Source: Pseudoluteimonas sp047602125
Lineage (GTDB): Bacteria > Pseudomonadota > Gammaproteobacteria > Xanthomonadales > Xanthomonadaceae
Assembly: GCA_047602125.1 (NCBI GenBank)
Contig: JASGIB010000001.1
Span: forward strand, 1,302,001 to 1,366,000
Direction: 5' to 3'
Length of the DNA stretch: 64,000 nucleotides
This document shows positions 11,104 to 19,269 of the stretch, piece after piece (position 1 is the stretch's first letter; each line of letters opens with the position of its first letter). The notes beneath the pieces were generated by a model. It worked only from the letters and a program-made list of their open reading frames with translations, was not told the origin of the DNA and searched no databases. The position numbers and the translations under genes are program-made.

Positions 11104-11514
11104 TTACATCTTGTTGCAAAGAATCGGAACCCTTCCTGCGTCAATCGGCTCAATCGGATTACCTAGCGAAATACTTGTATCAATGAGACCAAAACTTATA
11201 GCAAAAGCATCAGATTCGTTTTTTGCCTTGCACCGACCCAAGTTCTTGGAAGCTCTCACAAAATTGGCAGTACACGGGTTGTCGCTGATTTGAATCTCAA
11301 AATCACCGCCTGCAATGTCGACAGAATCAAATGTGCAGGTAGCATTCTCAGGGTAAAGATCAATATGGTATGCAGAACTTTTCCTTTCAACGTGAAATTG
11401 ATAGGAATTTGTTTCTTTATGAAAGACTATTGAAGAAAAAACTGGGTCTACATTTTCGGCACAAGAAGCCATGCCAAGTGAGAAAATCAAAATTAAATAA
11501 TTTAAAATTCTCAT
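11104..11514 (-). CDS. Orphan lipoprotein of unknown function, possible displaced immunity gene
   Basis: A 136-residue protein with a lipoprotein signal (MRILNYLILIFSLGMASC, lipobox MASC) and four further cysteines in the mature part (ATCTF, DNPCT, LGRCK, ILCNK) that could form two disulfides. No known family is recognised. It is clearly AT-richer than the flanking chromosome. It follows the orphan gene tail at 11518-11691 by three bases, the same toxin-then-exported-protein order as the RHS pair at 12452-18030, so an immunity role is inferred from context only. Confidence 0.6.
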   Translation of the reverse strand: MRILNYLILIFSLGMASCAENVDPVFSSIVFHKETNSYQFHVERKSSAYHIDLYPENATCTFDSVDIAGGDFEIQISDNPCTANFVRASKNLGRCKAKNESDAFAISFGLIDTSISLGNPIEPIDAGRVPILCNKM

Positions 11515-11517
11515 TCT

Positions 11518-11691
11518 TCAATTTCCAAAGCGGCTATTTGCCTCTGCACTGGTAAGCGGTCCAAGCAAGTTGATCAAGCCCTGTACATTATTTCCGAAAT
11601 CCGAAGTCATACCTTCCGGTCTAGGCGCAATCAACCACATCCTCGCATTAGCAAGGTAGGATGGGTTGAGCGCAGCGATACCCATCATCAT
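11518..11691 (-). pseudogene. Orphan 3' end of a larger gene, now fused to a REP element
   Basis: The frame reads M-W-L-I-A-P-R-P-E-G-M from 11640 and ends LTSAEANSRFGN at 11520, a low-GC protein-like tail. Upstream it runs without a stop through the REP at 11650-11686, so the predicted 57-residue product would begin with MGIAALNPSYLAN encoded by the repeat. Its ATG overlaps the RAYT stop. The best reading is the last ~40 codons of a lost gene, perhaps an RHS C-terminal cassette, cut off when the REP-RAYT unit arrived. The parent family is not recognised. Confidence 0.55.
11650..11686 (-). repeat. REP element (GTAG type), left copy beside the RAYT gene
   Basis: A 37-base element contains GTAG next to an imperfect palindrome whose arms are GATGGGT and ACCCATC. 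It is a perfect 37 of 37 inverted copy of 12233-12269, placing the transposase gene between two opposed REPs. This is the arrangement of REP-associated tyrosine transposase units in Stenotrophomonas and Xanthomonas relatives. Confidence 0.9.
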
Positions 11692-12218
11692 GCTCTTTCC
11701 CCCATTGCGACTTCATCGCAATCACACGCCCAATCGCGCGGAAGATCGCCGCGTTCGATGAATCTGTGGATGGACGAATGCGGCCAATCCACCGCGCGCG
11801 CCACATAACCGTGCTTCACCGGATTGATATGGATGTAATCCACGTGCCGCTGCATGTCGAGCGCATCTCGAATCTCATGCTCCCAATAACGCCGCTGCCA
11901 TATGCCCCGCTCGCCCTTGTCCACGCGGCTGGCCGACCGTCGCTCGGTCCGTGGCATGGCGCGTGAAAAACGGGTCTTGACCAGGCGCCAGCGCAAGGCG
12001 TAATCCGCATCATCCGGCGGCAAGGTCCATACCGCATGCAGGTGGTCCGGCAACACGACCATGGCATCGAGGACGAACGGATGCGCCACCTTCACGGCAG
12101 CAAATGCTTCGCGCAGCACGTCGACATGCGCCGTCAACAATCCGCTGCGTCGGTTGGCCAGGTTCACGGTGAAGAAATAGGTGCTTCCCGGCGTGAGGCT
12201 GCGGCGATATCCGGTCAT
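11688..12218 (-). CDS. REP-associated tyrosine transposase (RAYT, Y1/IS200-like)
   Basis: A 176-residue single-domain HUH nuclease of the Y1 transposase family. It shows the N-terminal GSTYFFTVNLANRRS, the metal-binding HxH in LPDHLHAVW (about residue 57) and the C-terminal VDYIHINPVKHGYV, where the tyrosine of DYIHINP is the expected nucleophile. RAYTs are single-copy domesticated transposases that cut and spread REP hairpins. The gene starts just inside the right REP and stops just inside the left one. All key residues appear present, so it may be active. Confidence 0.92.
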   Translation of the reverse strand: MTGYRRSLTPGSTYFFTVNLANRRSGLLTAHVDVLREAFAAVKVAHPFVLDAMVVLPDHLHAVWTLPPDDADYALRWRLVKTRFSRAMPRTERRSASRVDKGERGIWQRRYWEHEIRDALDMQRHVDYIHINPVKHGYVARAVDWPHSSIHRFIERGDLPRDWACDCDEVAMGERA

Positions 12219-12232
12219 TGCCGGAGGTTAGC

Positions 12233-12269
12233 GATGGGTATCGCTGCGCTCAACCCATCCTACCTTGCT
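12233..12269 (+). repeat. REP element (GTAG type), right copy beside the RAYT gene
   Basis: This is the exact inverted copy of 11650-11686. It lies 14 bases upstream of the RAYT start codon and probably doubles as the cognate hairpin cut by the enzyme. Its far end coincides with the break point of the RAYT gene fragment at 12260-12337. Confidence 0.9.
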
Positions 12270-12337
12270 GAGCGTTTGGCCAGATTGACGGTGAAGAAAT
12301 ACGTACCGCCTGGTTGGCGTGTGCGTCGATAGCGCAT
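12260..12337 (-). pseudogene. 5' fragment of a second RAYT gene
   Basis: Starting at the ATG at 12337, the frame reads MRYRRTRQPGGTYFF followed by TVNLAKRS, closely matching the first 22 residues of the intact RAYT (MTGYRRSLTPGSTYFF and on). It then runs straight into the REP and stops in it at 12260. A second, diverged RAYT copy was therefore truncated at the REP, leaving only its first ~22 codons. Confidence 0.8.
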
Positions 12338-12357
12338 GCCGCATCGTCGCTCCCCAT

Positions 12358-12396
12358 GTTGGGGTTCGCAAGCTCACCCCAACCTATGCGTGCTAC
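12358..12396 (-). repeat. Third REP-like element, diverged
   Basis: A hairpin with perfect 8-base arms (GTTGGGGT at 12358-12365 and its complement at 12376-12383) is followed by CTAC (GTAG on the minus strand) at 12393-12396. It has the same architecture as the two 37-base REPs but a different stem sequence, so it belongs to another REP subfamily. It sits just upstream of the RAYT fragment, as a REP would beside a RAYT start. Confidence 0.65.
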
Positions 12397-12451
12397 GCTC
12401 AAACCATCCTATTCCGCTGAAGGAATTTAGATCCACCTATGTAGTAGGTAT

Positions 12452-12967
12452 TTATCGACCTTTTGATTCATGCAAACTAAGATTAAAAGCGTTAACAGCT
12501 CGTGCAACCTCATTTTTCGACTGCTGAATCGCACCGTCTGATACTTCCAATGCCCCTGCGCCTCTTAGAACACGACCGTCACATACTATGAAACTAGATG
12601 TATTCACAGAAACGACTTTTAACGGGCCAGCGTAAATTGGCGCCATATAGGCATAGTTTGATACTCGGGCCGAAAATGAATCAGCTTGTTGATCTGATAT
12701 TTCATACAGAGCCACTCTCTTACCTGTTTCTCCATAGCTCGTAATCAAAATAAAGGCGAGCTTATTGTTCTGATCCGAAAAAAGCAGTAAGTCTGCACCT
12801 TCAGAACTAGATCGCTCATCCGCTTTCAATCTCAGCGGCTTTAATCCAGTAAAGTCTGATTTTCCGGTGACGGAAAAATTTTTTTCACAATGCCCTCCAC
12901 CATCAGCGTTCGCAGTAAAGCTGAGGGTGCAGAGATGAATGATCAAGAGAACTGCGCTTATTTTCAT
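12452..12967 (-). CDS. Exported protein coupled to the RHS toxin; probable immunity protein
   Basis: A 171-residue protein with a Sec signal peptide (MKISAVLLIIHLCTLSFTANA) and no recognised domain. Two cysteines in the mature chain (GHCEKN and IVCDGR) could pair. Its ATG overlaps the RHS stop by four bases (ATGA), so the two are translated together. Because the RHS C-terminus is a peptidoglycan peptidase that would act in the periplasm, an exported neighbour of this size is what an immunity protein should look like. The role is inferred from position; no family supports it. Its GC content is low, like the toxin end. Confidence 0.65.
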   Translation of the reverse strand: MKISAVLLIIHLCTLSFTANADGGGHCEKNFSVTGKSDFTGLKPLRLKADERSSSEGADLLLFSDQNNKLAFILITSYGETGKRVALYEISDQQADSFSARVSNYAYMAPIYAGPLKVVSVNTSSFIVCDGRVLRGAGALEVSDGAIQQSKNEVARAVNAFNLSLHESKGR

Positions 12968-15900
12968 GGTGTTTCACCGGATCTGAGTTGCTCAAGGCTA
13001 AGGTCAAATGTCATTTGAAAATGATCCAAATCTTTAATGCTTTGGAAGTTGCCGCCCCACTCGAATCCATTCGCCTTCCCGATTTCAGAAATGGCCTTGT
13101 AATCTATATCCCAGCTGACAGAACCATCGCCATTCAATTTGACAAGGTCTATCGCAAGCCCAAAGTTGTGAAAGCTCTCGCCGCCCCTGGCATTTGTGAC
13201 ACGAGGACCAGGATTTCCGAAACGGCCCTTAGCATATAATTTATTTTGTTCGGCATATGTTCTGAACCCTTGATAGACGCGAAGTGTGATCCCCATTTCG
13301 TCCTCGACTTGATTAATAAAGTCAGTAGCAGGCCCTTGAACTTTTGGATTCAGCCTGGAAATGGCTTTATTAGTTACGTTGTCGGAACTAGCTGATTGGC
13401 GAGTTTGTTGGCCCCCGTCTCTTGTTGCACACCCAGCACAATCAATCGGCCCAACGCTTCGTGTGTAATTCTGCGGCGCGCCCTGCGTTTGAGTTGGGCA
13501 ACCCAGCATGCTGCCTGTACACGTAGTACCCCAACTCGACCGTCCGTCCGGATCAATGAACTTGTACGGATTGTTATTGGCATACCAGTACCGGTTGAAA
13601 TTTCCCCCCACGCTCGTCGCCGTCACCGGATCGACGGACAGGAACCGTCCGATCATGGGGTCGTAATAGCGCTGTTGCATGTACGTCAGCCCGGTCATCG
13701 CATCCTGTACGTGACCAGTAAAGCCAGGACCATCATGCTGCGCCCGATTCAATAGCTGGCCGAAGGGCTCGTATTCGCTGCGCTCAAGTACGGCGCGCGT
13801 CGAACTCGTGACCGCAACAGGCGTTCCGAGCGCATCGGTGTGCTGGTACTTCACCGTCACCACGCCGCCGGAGATCGTCGACTCCCGGACAGCGACGAGA
13901 CTACCGCCGAGGTAGATGTACCGGTACTTCACGCCGGTCCGTGCATTGTTCTCCTGCAGCAGGCGTCCATCCCGGGTGTACTGCGAGAGGATGTTGCCAG
14001 CGGACGCGTTCTTCAGCACACGCAGCCCCATCCCGTCGTAGCGGTAGTTCTCCACCGTCACGCCGTTGTTGGTGATCCCTTTCAGCCGATTGGCCAGGTC
14101 GAAGTCGTATGCGAGCGTCGTCGATGACACGACCTTGGTTTCGACATTGCCATGGGAATCGTAAGTCAGCGTCGACTGGGCGCTGCCGCCACATGCGGTG
14201 GCGCTGCGCAGCGAAGCAAGGCGCCTGCTGGTCGCGTCGTAGCAGTAGTACTGCGTTCGGGCCGCCGTCGTCGCCGTCGCCGGCATCACCAGCTTGGTCA
14301 GGTTGTCCAGCGCGTCGTAAGTGAACTGGGCGGTGCCGGTCGCGCCGTTGCCGAACATCGGCGAGGCCGTGGAGGTCAGCCGATCCAGCGCGTCGTACAC
14401 CATGTTTCGTTCGCCGCGACCGCCGCGCCCCGTGGCGCCATCCAGGATCGTCAACGGGTTGGCGTTGGCGTCATACACGTAGCTGTCGTACAGCGTGTTG
14501 GTGCCGTTGTAGGAGTCCTTGCTGGTCTCCGGCAACTGCCGGTCGTTTTGGGTCATCTCATGGACGATGCCGTTGCCGTAGACGAAACGCTTGATCGCGC
14601 CGTTCGGCCAGTAGGTCACGTTCGTTGCGTACGAGTCCGCTTGCGTCGGCTGGCCCAGGGCATTGGGCGCATAGTCGACGGGCATGTCCCCTTCCGGGTA
14701 GGTCTGGATGGACTGATGGCCGTTGGCATCCCAGCCATAGCCGATCCCCCACGTATACCAGTTGGGCTCGGTGACGGTCTCGCCTGTACCGTCCAGCATC
14801 CGGCGCTTGTTGTAGTGATAGGCATTGACCACTGGTAAGTTGTCGTCGAAGCCGTTGGAGACGGTAATCGTTGCCGGCAGACTATCGGGTGTGTACGTCC
14901 AGCTCTGGTTTCCGCGACCATCGGTGAAGGTCAGGGTCTTGAGCCGATTGCGCGCGTCATAGCTACGGACCGCCTTGTCGGCCTCCGCGACAGAGCCGCG
15001 ATCGCAGCTCGGTCCGGTGTAGGTTTGTCCCGACGCGCTCCAGAGGATGTTGCTGGCGCCGTCGTAATCGACGAACGTCGCCCCGGTCTCCGGTTCGATG
15101 GTCTTGCACAGCAACTGATAAGTGTCATACACATAGCTGCGCGTTTCGGTCACCGAGGCGCTGGGGTTGTGCCGGGTGATGGCCAGCGGTTTGCCGAACA
15201 CGTCACGCCCGATGTCCGTATCGGCCTCCTCGGTCTTGCCGTCGGCCTGGTCGATGTCCATTGGCCAGTTGGTGGTCGGCTGGTCGAACGCCATGAAGGC
15301 CGTGATGGTCTTGACCGCGCGCGGATTGGTGACCTGGACCTTGAAGCCGGTTTGATAGACCGTGCTGGTGGTTAGCACGCCCAGTTCGGAATCCTGCTGG
15401 ACCGAGGTCACGCGATCCAAGGCGTCGTACAAGGTGTCCGTTCCCTTGAGCGCGGTGGATGCGTAGTTCGTCAGGGTCGACAGCGGGTATCCCTGGAATG
15501 CAACGCGTCCAGAAGTGTCGTATCGCTTCACGACAAGACTGCGCGTGTTGTTCGCAGTGGTCGCGTTGGTGTTGTCGTATTGCTCTTCCACCAGCGGTCG
15601 CCACAGGCCGTCGTAGTAGGTCACCTTGCGGCCGTTGCCGGTGCTTTCCGTACGCTTCCAGTGCCCGCCAGGAATACCGTACTCGCTTCCGACGACAGGA
15701 ACATACGTAATCGTGGTTGTGTTCCACACGGTGCTGTCGCCGGTTGGATACACGATCGAGGCCAATCGGCCCATGGCGTCGTAACCATAACCTGTGGAAT
15801 AACCATTCTCGTCGGTGACCGCGGTTACCCAGCCCGCGTCGCTGACGATCGCCGTCATCGTGACCGGCGTCAGTTGGTCATCGGTTGCCGGGTAGGTGAT

Positions 15901-18030
15901 CGTTTGTGGAATACCGCGATACCAGTTGGTCAGCGTGGTGACATTATTCCTGCCGTCCTTGATGGTCTTGAGGGTTCCATCCTGAGTTCCGGCAGTGAAG
16001 TTGTAGTCCAGCGTCTGCTGCACTTTGCCGAAGGCTTTGCTGACAAGCGGCAATCCGTAAGTCGAATCGTATGTGGTTTCGGACATGATCGTCCCCGACG
16101 ATCCGCAGCCGGCAGGCAACGCTGTCGTAGGTGCAACGCACTTCACCTGCGCCACCAGGCCAAGCACCCATTTGGTGACATTGTCCGAGTACGTAGTCGT
16201 TTCCGTGCGGCTGTAGCCCAGCGTGCTTGATCGGACAACGGTCTTGGCTCGTGCCCGTATGTCGAAGCACAGCGTGTTGTTGCCATTGCAGGTCGAAGGC
16301 ACCTGCCATGAGAAGGTCACGCCATCTTGGCTAATGGAAGTCGCCTTGAGCGGCCGCAACAACGACCCCACGGTATCGGCCGAGCTCGTGGAGACGGATC
16401 CCACCTGTGCCGGAAACGGAGCCGTTGCGGCTTCCGCGTCCGACACGTAGACATTCTCCGTCGTGCGCAACGGATTGCGAATGATGTTCGGTGCCGTCCC
16501 GGTGGTGTAGCCCTCTTCGAGTTTCAAGAGCTGTCCCGAGTTGACTCTGAACATTTGGCCGAACAGGTAGCTTTTGTAGCTTCCGTTCGGGCCATCAATG
16601 ATGGTCGTCGAGGTCAGGGGGCACGATTTCGGAAAAGGCGGATTGTCGCAGACATCCTTAAACGCGCCGATATCTCCAACGCCATTGCTTGGGTATGAGT
16701 AGGTCCACTGCGAGATCGGCAGGCCCGGACCACTGACCGTCTTCGACATCAACGTGAAAGAGTCGTGGAAGTTTGGAATGGTCAGGAATTGGACCGAATA
16801 TCCTTGATTATCCAGGTAAGCGTTGCAATGTTTCGGTACGTTGCTGATGTAGTGTCGTTCGAAACCAAACTGATAATCCGCCATCGCACCGGACGGAAGT
16901 TCAACCGAAAATTCGTATTGTCCCACCGGGGTCTGCGGCGGGAGGCAGTCGGGTTCATAGTCGACATATGGGAGGTCTTCCGGCTCGGTACGGAGCAGCC
17001 CGGTGCCAAGATAGGTCGCGGTCGTTGTGTCCGGCAGCGTTACGACGAGCTGACTGCTGCCCGTCTGATTGCTCGCGTTGTAGTGCCAAGTCCCGATGCT
17101 GGACTGCACCGTGGAAATCATCCCGTTGACGCGCGCGGTGACCCAGATATAACGCCCGTCGCTCGACTCGATCTTGTCTAACTTGTCGCCTACGTATTTG
17201 TAGGTCACCCAATTCCCGAAACGGTCCTCGATTTTCGTGACGAAGAAATACACGACCGCGCCAGACAGATTCGCGATGCCGGCTCCGTAGTTGGAATAAC
17301 GCTTCCTGAAACCCCTTCCCGTCGATACGACATAGTCGAAGTAATACTTATCTCCTGTCGGCGAGATCGCGATGAACGCCTCGCCCGGATAACCGTTGGC
17401 CGTTTGGTTCAGGCACTGGAATGCCCACATGTCCTTGGTCATCAGCGGCGCGCTGCCAGACTTCTGGATCGAAGAAGCCGGGCTTCGCAGCATTTCCTGA
17501 TCGCCGACCCAGGGAATGTGCATCCAATTGCCATTCCAATAATCGCTCGGCTGGAAAATACCGCCGGAATAGGCAGGCGGCGCTTTCCCCCCATCGTTAC
17601 AACGGGCGTTCTGATCGGCCCCATTCACGACCCAGCCATTTGAAGAATACGTGCCCTTCAGATAGGGAACATCAAGAAGGATTGCGTCTTCGGCCGTACT
17701 GAATGCCGCGAGCGTTGGCGCGGCGTCGCCACCGCCATGAAGCTTGTCCTCGATGGTCAACCTGCGCTGGAGTCGCACCGGCAACGCGTTGTTGCCCTTG
17801 ATGTCGATGTCTGTCCAACTGAACGATGTCGATCCGTCCTGCAGGTTCGTGCTTTCGCCGAAGGAATTGAAGGTGTATGGAGTGACCTGGTTCGAGGTCT
17901 GAAGCGGCTCCAGATATTTTTCCCAGTTCGACAGCGTGGTCTGGGCAAATGCCGCCATTGGCTGGCACAACCCCACAATGAAAACCAGCGCCAGTCGCGT
18001 CATCGTCATATGCTTGATTCGCACTTCCAT
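12964..18030 (-). CDS. Sec-exported RHS/YD-repeat protein with C-terminal M15 peptidoglycan peptidase
   Basis: A 1688-residue polymorphic-toxin-like protein. A signal peptide (TRLALVFIVGLCQPMAAFA) is followed by a ~500-residue N-terminal region, YD/RHS repeats from about 700 to 1400, and the RHS core (RYYDPMIGRFLSVDPV), ending at NPYKFIDPDGR near residue 1495. The variable ~190-residue C-terminus is an M15_4/VanY-like peptidase: ESFHNFGLAIDLV near 1617 (SxHxxGxAxD) and FEWGGNFQSIKDLDHFQ near 1668 supply the zinc ligands His, Asp and His. Such enzymes cut peptidoglycan stem peptides. The start ATG at 18030 has GGGGAG five bases upstream. No VgrG, PAAR or T6SS gene is nearby, and the Sec signal argues against direct T6SS loading. 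Confidence 0.9.
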   Translation of the reverse strand: MEVRIKHMTMTRLALVFIVGLCQPMAAFAQTTLSNWEKYLEPLQTSNQVTPYTFNSFGESTNLQDGSTSFSWTDIDIKGNNALPVRLQRRLTIEDKLHGGGDAAPTLAAFSTAEDAILLDVPYLKGTYSSNGWVVNGADQNARCNDGGKAPPAYSGGIFQPSDYWNGNWMHIPWVGDQEMLRSPASSIQKSGSAPLMTKDMWAFQCLNQTANGYPGEAFIAISPTGDKYYFDYVVSTGRGFRKRYSNYGAGIANLSGAVVYFFVTKIEDRFGNWVTYKYVGDKLDKIESSDGRYIWVTARVNGMISTVQSSIGTWHYNASNQTGSSQLVVTLPDTTTATYLGTGLLRTEPEDLPYVDYEPDCLPPQTPVGQYEFSVELPSGAMADYQFGFERHYISNVPKHCNAYLDNQGYSVQFLTIPNFHDSFTLMSKTVSGPGLPISQWTYSYPSNGVGDIGAFKDVCDNPPFPKSCPLTSTTIIDGPNGSYKSYLFGQMFRVNSGQLLKLEEGYTTGTAPNIIRNPLRTTENVYVSDAEAATAPFPAQVGSVSTSSADTVGSLLRPLKATSISQDGVTFSWQVPSTCNGNNTLCFDIRARAKTVVRSSTLGYSRTETTTYSDNVTKWVLGLVAQVKCVAPTTALPAGCGSSGTIMSETTYDSTYGLPLVSKAFGKVQQTLDYNFTAGTQDGTLKTIKDGRNNVTTLTNWYRGIPQTITYPATDDQLTPVTMTAIVSDAGWVTAVTDENGYSTGYGYDAMGRLASIVYPTGDSTVWNTTTITYVPVVGSEYGIPGGHWKRTESTGNGRKVTYYDGLWRPLVEEQYDNTNATTANNTRSLVVKRYDTSGRVAFQGYPLSTLTNYASTALKGTDTLYDALDRVTSVQQDSELGVLTTSTVYQTGFKVQVTNPRAVKTITAFMAFDQPTTNWPMDIDQADGKTEEADTDIGRDVFGKPLAITRHNPSASVTETRSYVYDTYQLLCKTIEPETGATFVDYDGASNILWSASGQTYTGPSCDRGSVAEADKAVRSYDARNRLKTLTFTDGRGNQSWTYTPDSLPATITVSNGFDDNLPVVNAYHYNKRRMLDGTGETVTEPNWYTWGIGYGWDANGHQSIQTYPEGDMPVDYAPNALGQPTQADSYATNVTYWPNGAIKRFVYGNGIVHEMTQNDRQLPETSKDSYNGTNTLYDSYVYDANANPLTILDGATGRGGRGERNMVYDALDRLTSTASPMFGNGATGTAQFTYDALDNLTKLVMPATATTAARTQYYCYDATSRRLASLRSATACGGSAQSTLTYDSHGNVETKVVSSTTLAYDFDLANRLKGITNNGVTVENYRYDGMGLRVLKNASAGNILSQYTRDGRLLQENNARTGVKYRYIYLGGSLVAVRESTISGGVVTVKYQHTDALGTPVAVTSSTRAVLERSEYEPFGQLLNRAQHDGPGFTGHVQDAMTGLTYMQQRYYDPMIGRFLSVDPVTATSVGGNFNRYWYANNNPYKFIDPDGRSSWGTTCTGSMLGCPTQTQGAPQNYTRSVGPIDCAGCATRDGGQQTRQSASSDNVTNKAISRLNPKVQGPATDFINQVEDEMGITLRVYQGFRTYAEQNKLYAKGRFGNPGPRVTNARGGESFHNFGLAIDLVKLNGDGSVSWDIDYKAISEIGKANGFEWGGNFQSIKDLDHFQMTFDLSLEQLRSGETP

Positions 18031-18485
18031 GAACTCCCCAAGAATGCCGCTATTGCCACTGAAATCGAATTGTTTCTCATCGCGTCGCTGTTGATGAGCC
18101 CGGCGCTCACCAACATCTGACGCTACCCGTGCTTGGCAGCGGGTAGCGAGATACAAGTCATCGATTTCCCCATTCCCGCCAATGTGCCGCCAGCGTCCTG
18201 CACCACCCCTGGCACGAACACAGCCTCGGCTCCTTTGCAGCATACGACTGGAAAGCGGCCGCATGCCAAGAGCAGCAATAAAAATTTTTGTTTGCCGAAT
18301 GCTTTGGCGAACAGCAAGGCTGATTACGATTCACAGAAACATGTTTTGTGAAAAATTACCATTGCATTCGTGTGTGAATCCTGATCTTGAGCAGCCCGCT
18401 ACTTAGCCGACCGGGATTGTTGTCCTGATCCGGTCTTCGAGTGCGATTCGCTTATTCACCCCGCCGGTTTCAGCGCAAACGCACG
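18031..18485. other. Gene-free leader region between the RHS gene and the pigment-cluster side
   Basis: The 455 bases hold no convincing gene. An 8-base perfect inverted repeat (CGCTACCC at 18121-18128 and 18141-18148, 12-base loop) lies about 90 bases upstream of the RHS start and could be an attenuator or a REP-like remnant. An AT-rich patch near 18277-18292 (AATAAAAATTTTTG) is a candidate promoter area for the RHS gene. The YdcF-like gene ends at 18486. Confidence 0.5.
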
Positions 18486-19172
18486 TCACGTCACTTTTGC
18501 CAGCATCCGCCGCGAACCGGTCAACCGCGCCCAGCGCGTGCCGATGTCGCTGAGGCAGACGTAGCCCGCTTCGCCCGCCAGCCGCAGCAACATGCGCGGA
18601 CCGACCTTCAATTTCGCCTCGGCCGCGACCGGTTCCGCATCCAGACCCAGTTGCCGCGCGAGCAACGCGCAGCGCGCGAGGTGGTAACGACTGCTCAGCA
18701 ACATGACCCGGCCTTCCAGGGCCGACGCGCGCAACAGGTCGCGCGCGTTGCGCAGGTTCTGCAACGTGTCGCGCGACTGCGCCTCCATCAGCCATGGCGA
18801 CTCCTCGGCGATGCCGCGGATGAGCAATCCCGTGCGCGCGACTTCCGCTTCGCTGGCCACGCCGGGCGGCCCGCCACCGAGCAGCACGACGTGGCGCGGT
18901 GGATTCGCGCGCCACAGCGCGGCGGCACGGTCGAGGCGTTCGCCGAATTCCCGGTCGGGCTCGCCAAGCGGTGCGTGCTTGCCGAACAGCAGCAGGCAAT
19001 CGCCCTGCCCGGCCTTGCACGGCGCATTGCGCGCGACCCGCCACACGTGCACGACATAGCCGAGGTAGACCAGGCCGGCGCTGGCGATGCACGCGAGGCC
19101 GGTCACCACCCCCGCGTGCAGCACGTCGCGGTCGCTGAACAGGTTCAGGCGGTGAAGGAGGCGGCTGCCCAT
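18486..19172 (-). CDS. YdcF/ElyC-like DUF218 membrane-anchored protein
   Basis: A 228-residue protein with one N-terminal membrane helix (AGVVTGLACIASAGLVYLGY) and a DUF218 domain: DCLLLFGKH, HVVLLGGGPPG, EAQSRDTLQNLRNA and MLLSSRYHLARC. This order of motifs is that of the SanA/YdcF/ElyC family, inner-membrane proteins linked to envelope and lipid-carrier homeostasis. It lies head-to-head with the ketosynthase gene, sharing a ~100-base intergenic region. Confidence 0.8.
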   Translation of the reverse strand: MGSRLLHRLNLFSDRDVLHAGVVTGLACIASAGLVYLGYVVHVWRVARNAPCKAGQGDCLLLFGKHAPLGEPDREFGERLDRAAALWRANPPRHVVLLGGGPPGVASEAEVARTGLLIRGIAEESPWLMEAQSRDTLQNLRNARDLLRASALEGRVMLLSSRYHLARCALLARQLGLDAEPVAAEAKLKVGPRMLLRLAGEAGYVCLSDIGTRWARLTGSRRMLAKVT

Positions 19173-19269
19173 GCGCGCAGTCTAGCCAGTCGGCCACCTC
19201 CGGATCGCGACGTCACGCTCGCTATACTCGGCCGCCTTTCGCGATCCGCGCGCCGGCCATGGAGTGTTC

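Noticed and set aside
12036..12332. A plus-strand frame reading MGIAALNPSYLAERLA near its end
   Set aside because: It is antisense to the RAYT gene and runs through the REP; the peptide is only the repeat translated.
13800..16000. RHS/YD repeats as a DNA tandem-repeat array
   Set aside because: The repetition is at protein level and diverged; no DNA unit repeats closely enough to be a tandem or CRISPR array.
12964..18030. RHS protein as a classical T6SS effector
   Set aside because: No PAAR, VgrG, EagR/DUF1795 chaperone or T6SS gene is nearby, and a Sec signal peptide is present.
18123..18317. A 64-residue minus-strand frame with a hydrophobic start upstream of the RHS gene
   Set aside because: No ribosome site, no recognised family, and it shares the leader with the RHS gene; not enough to call a gene.
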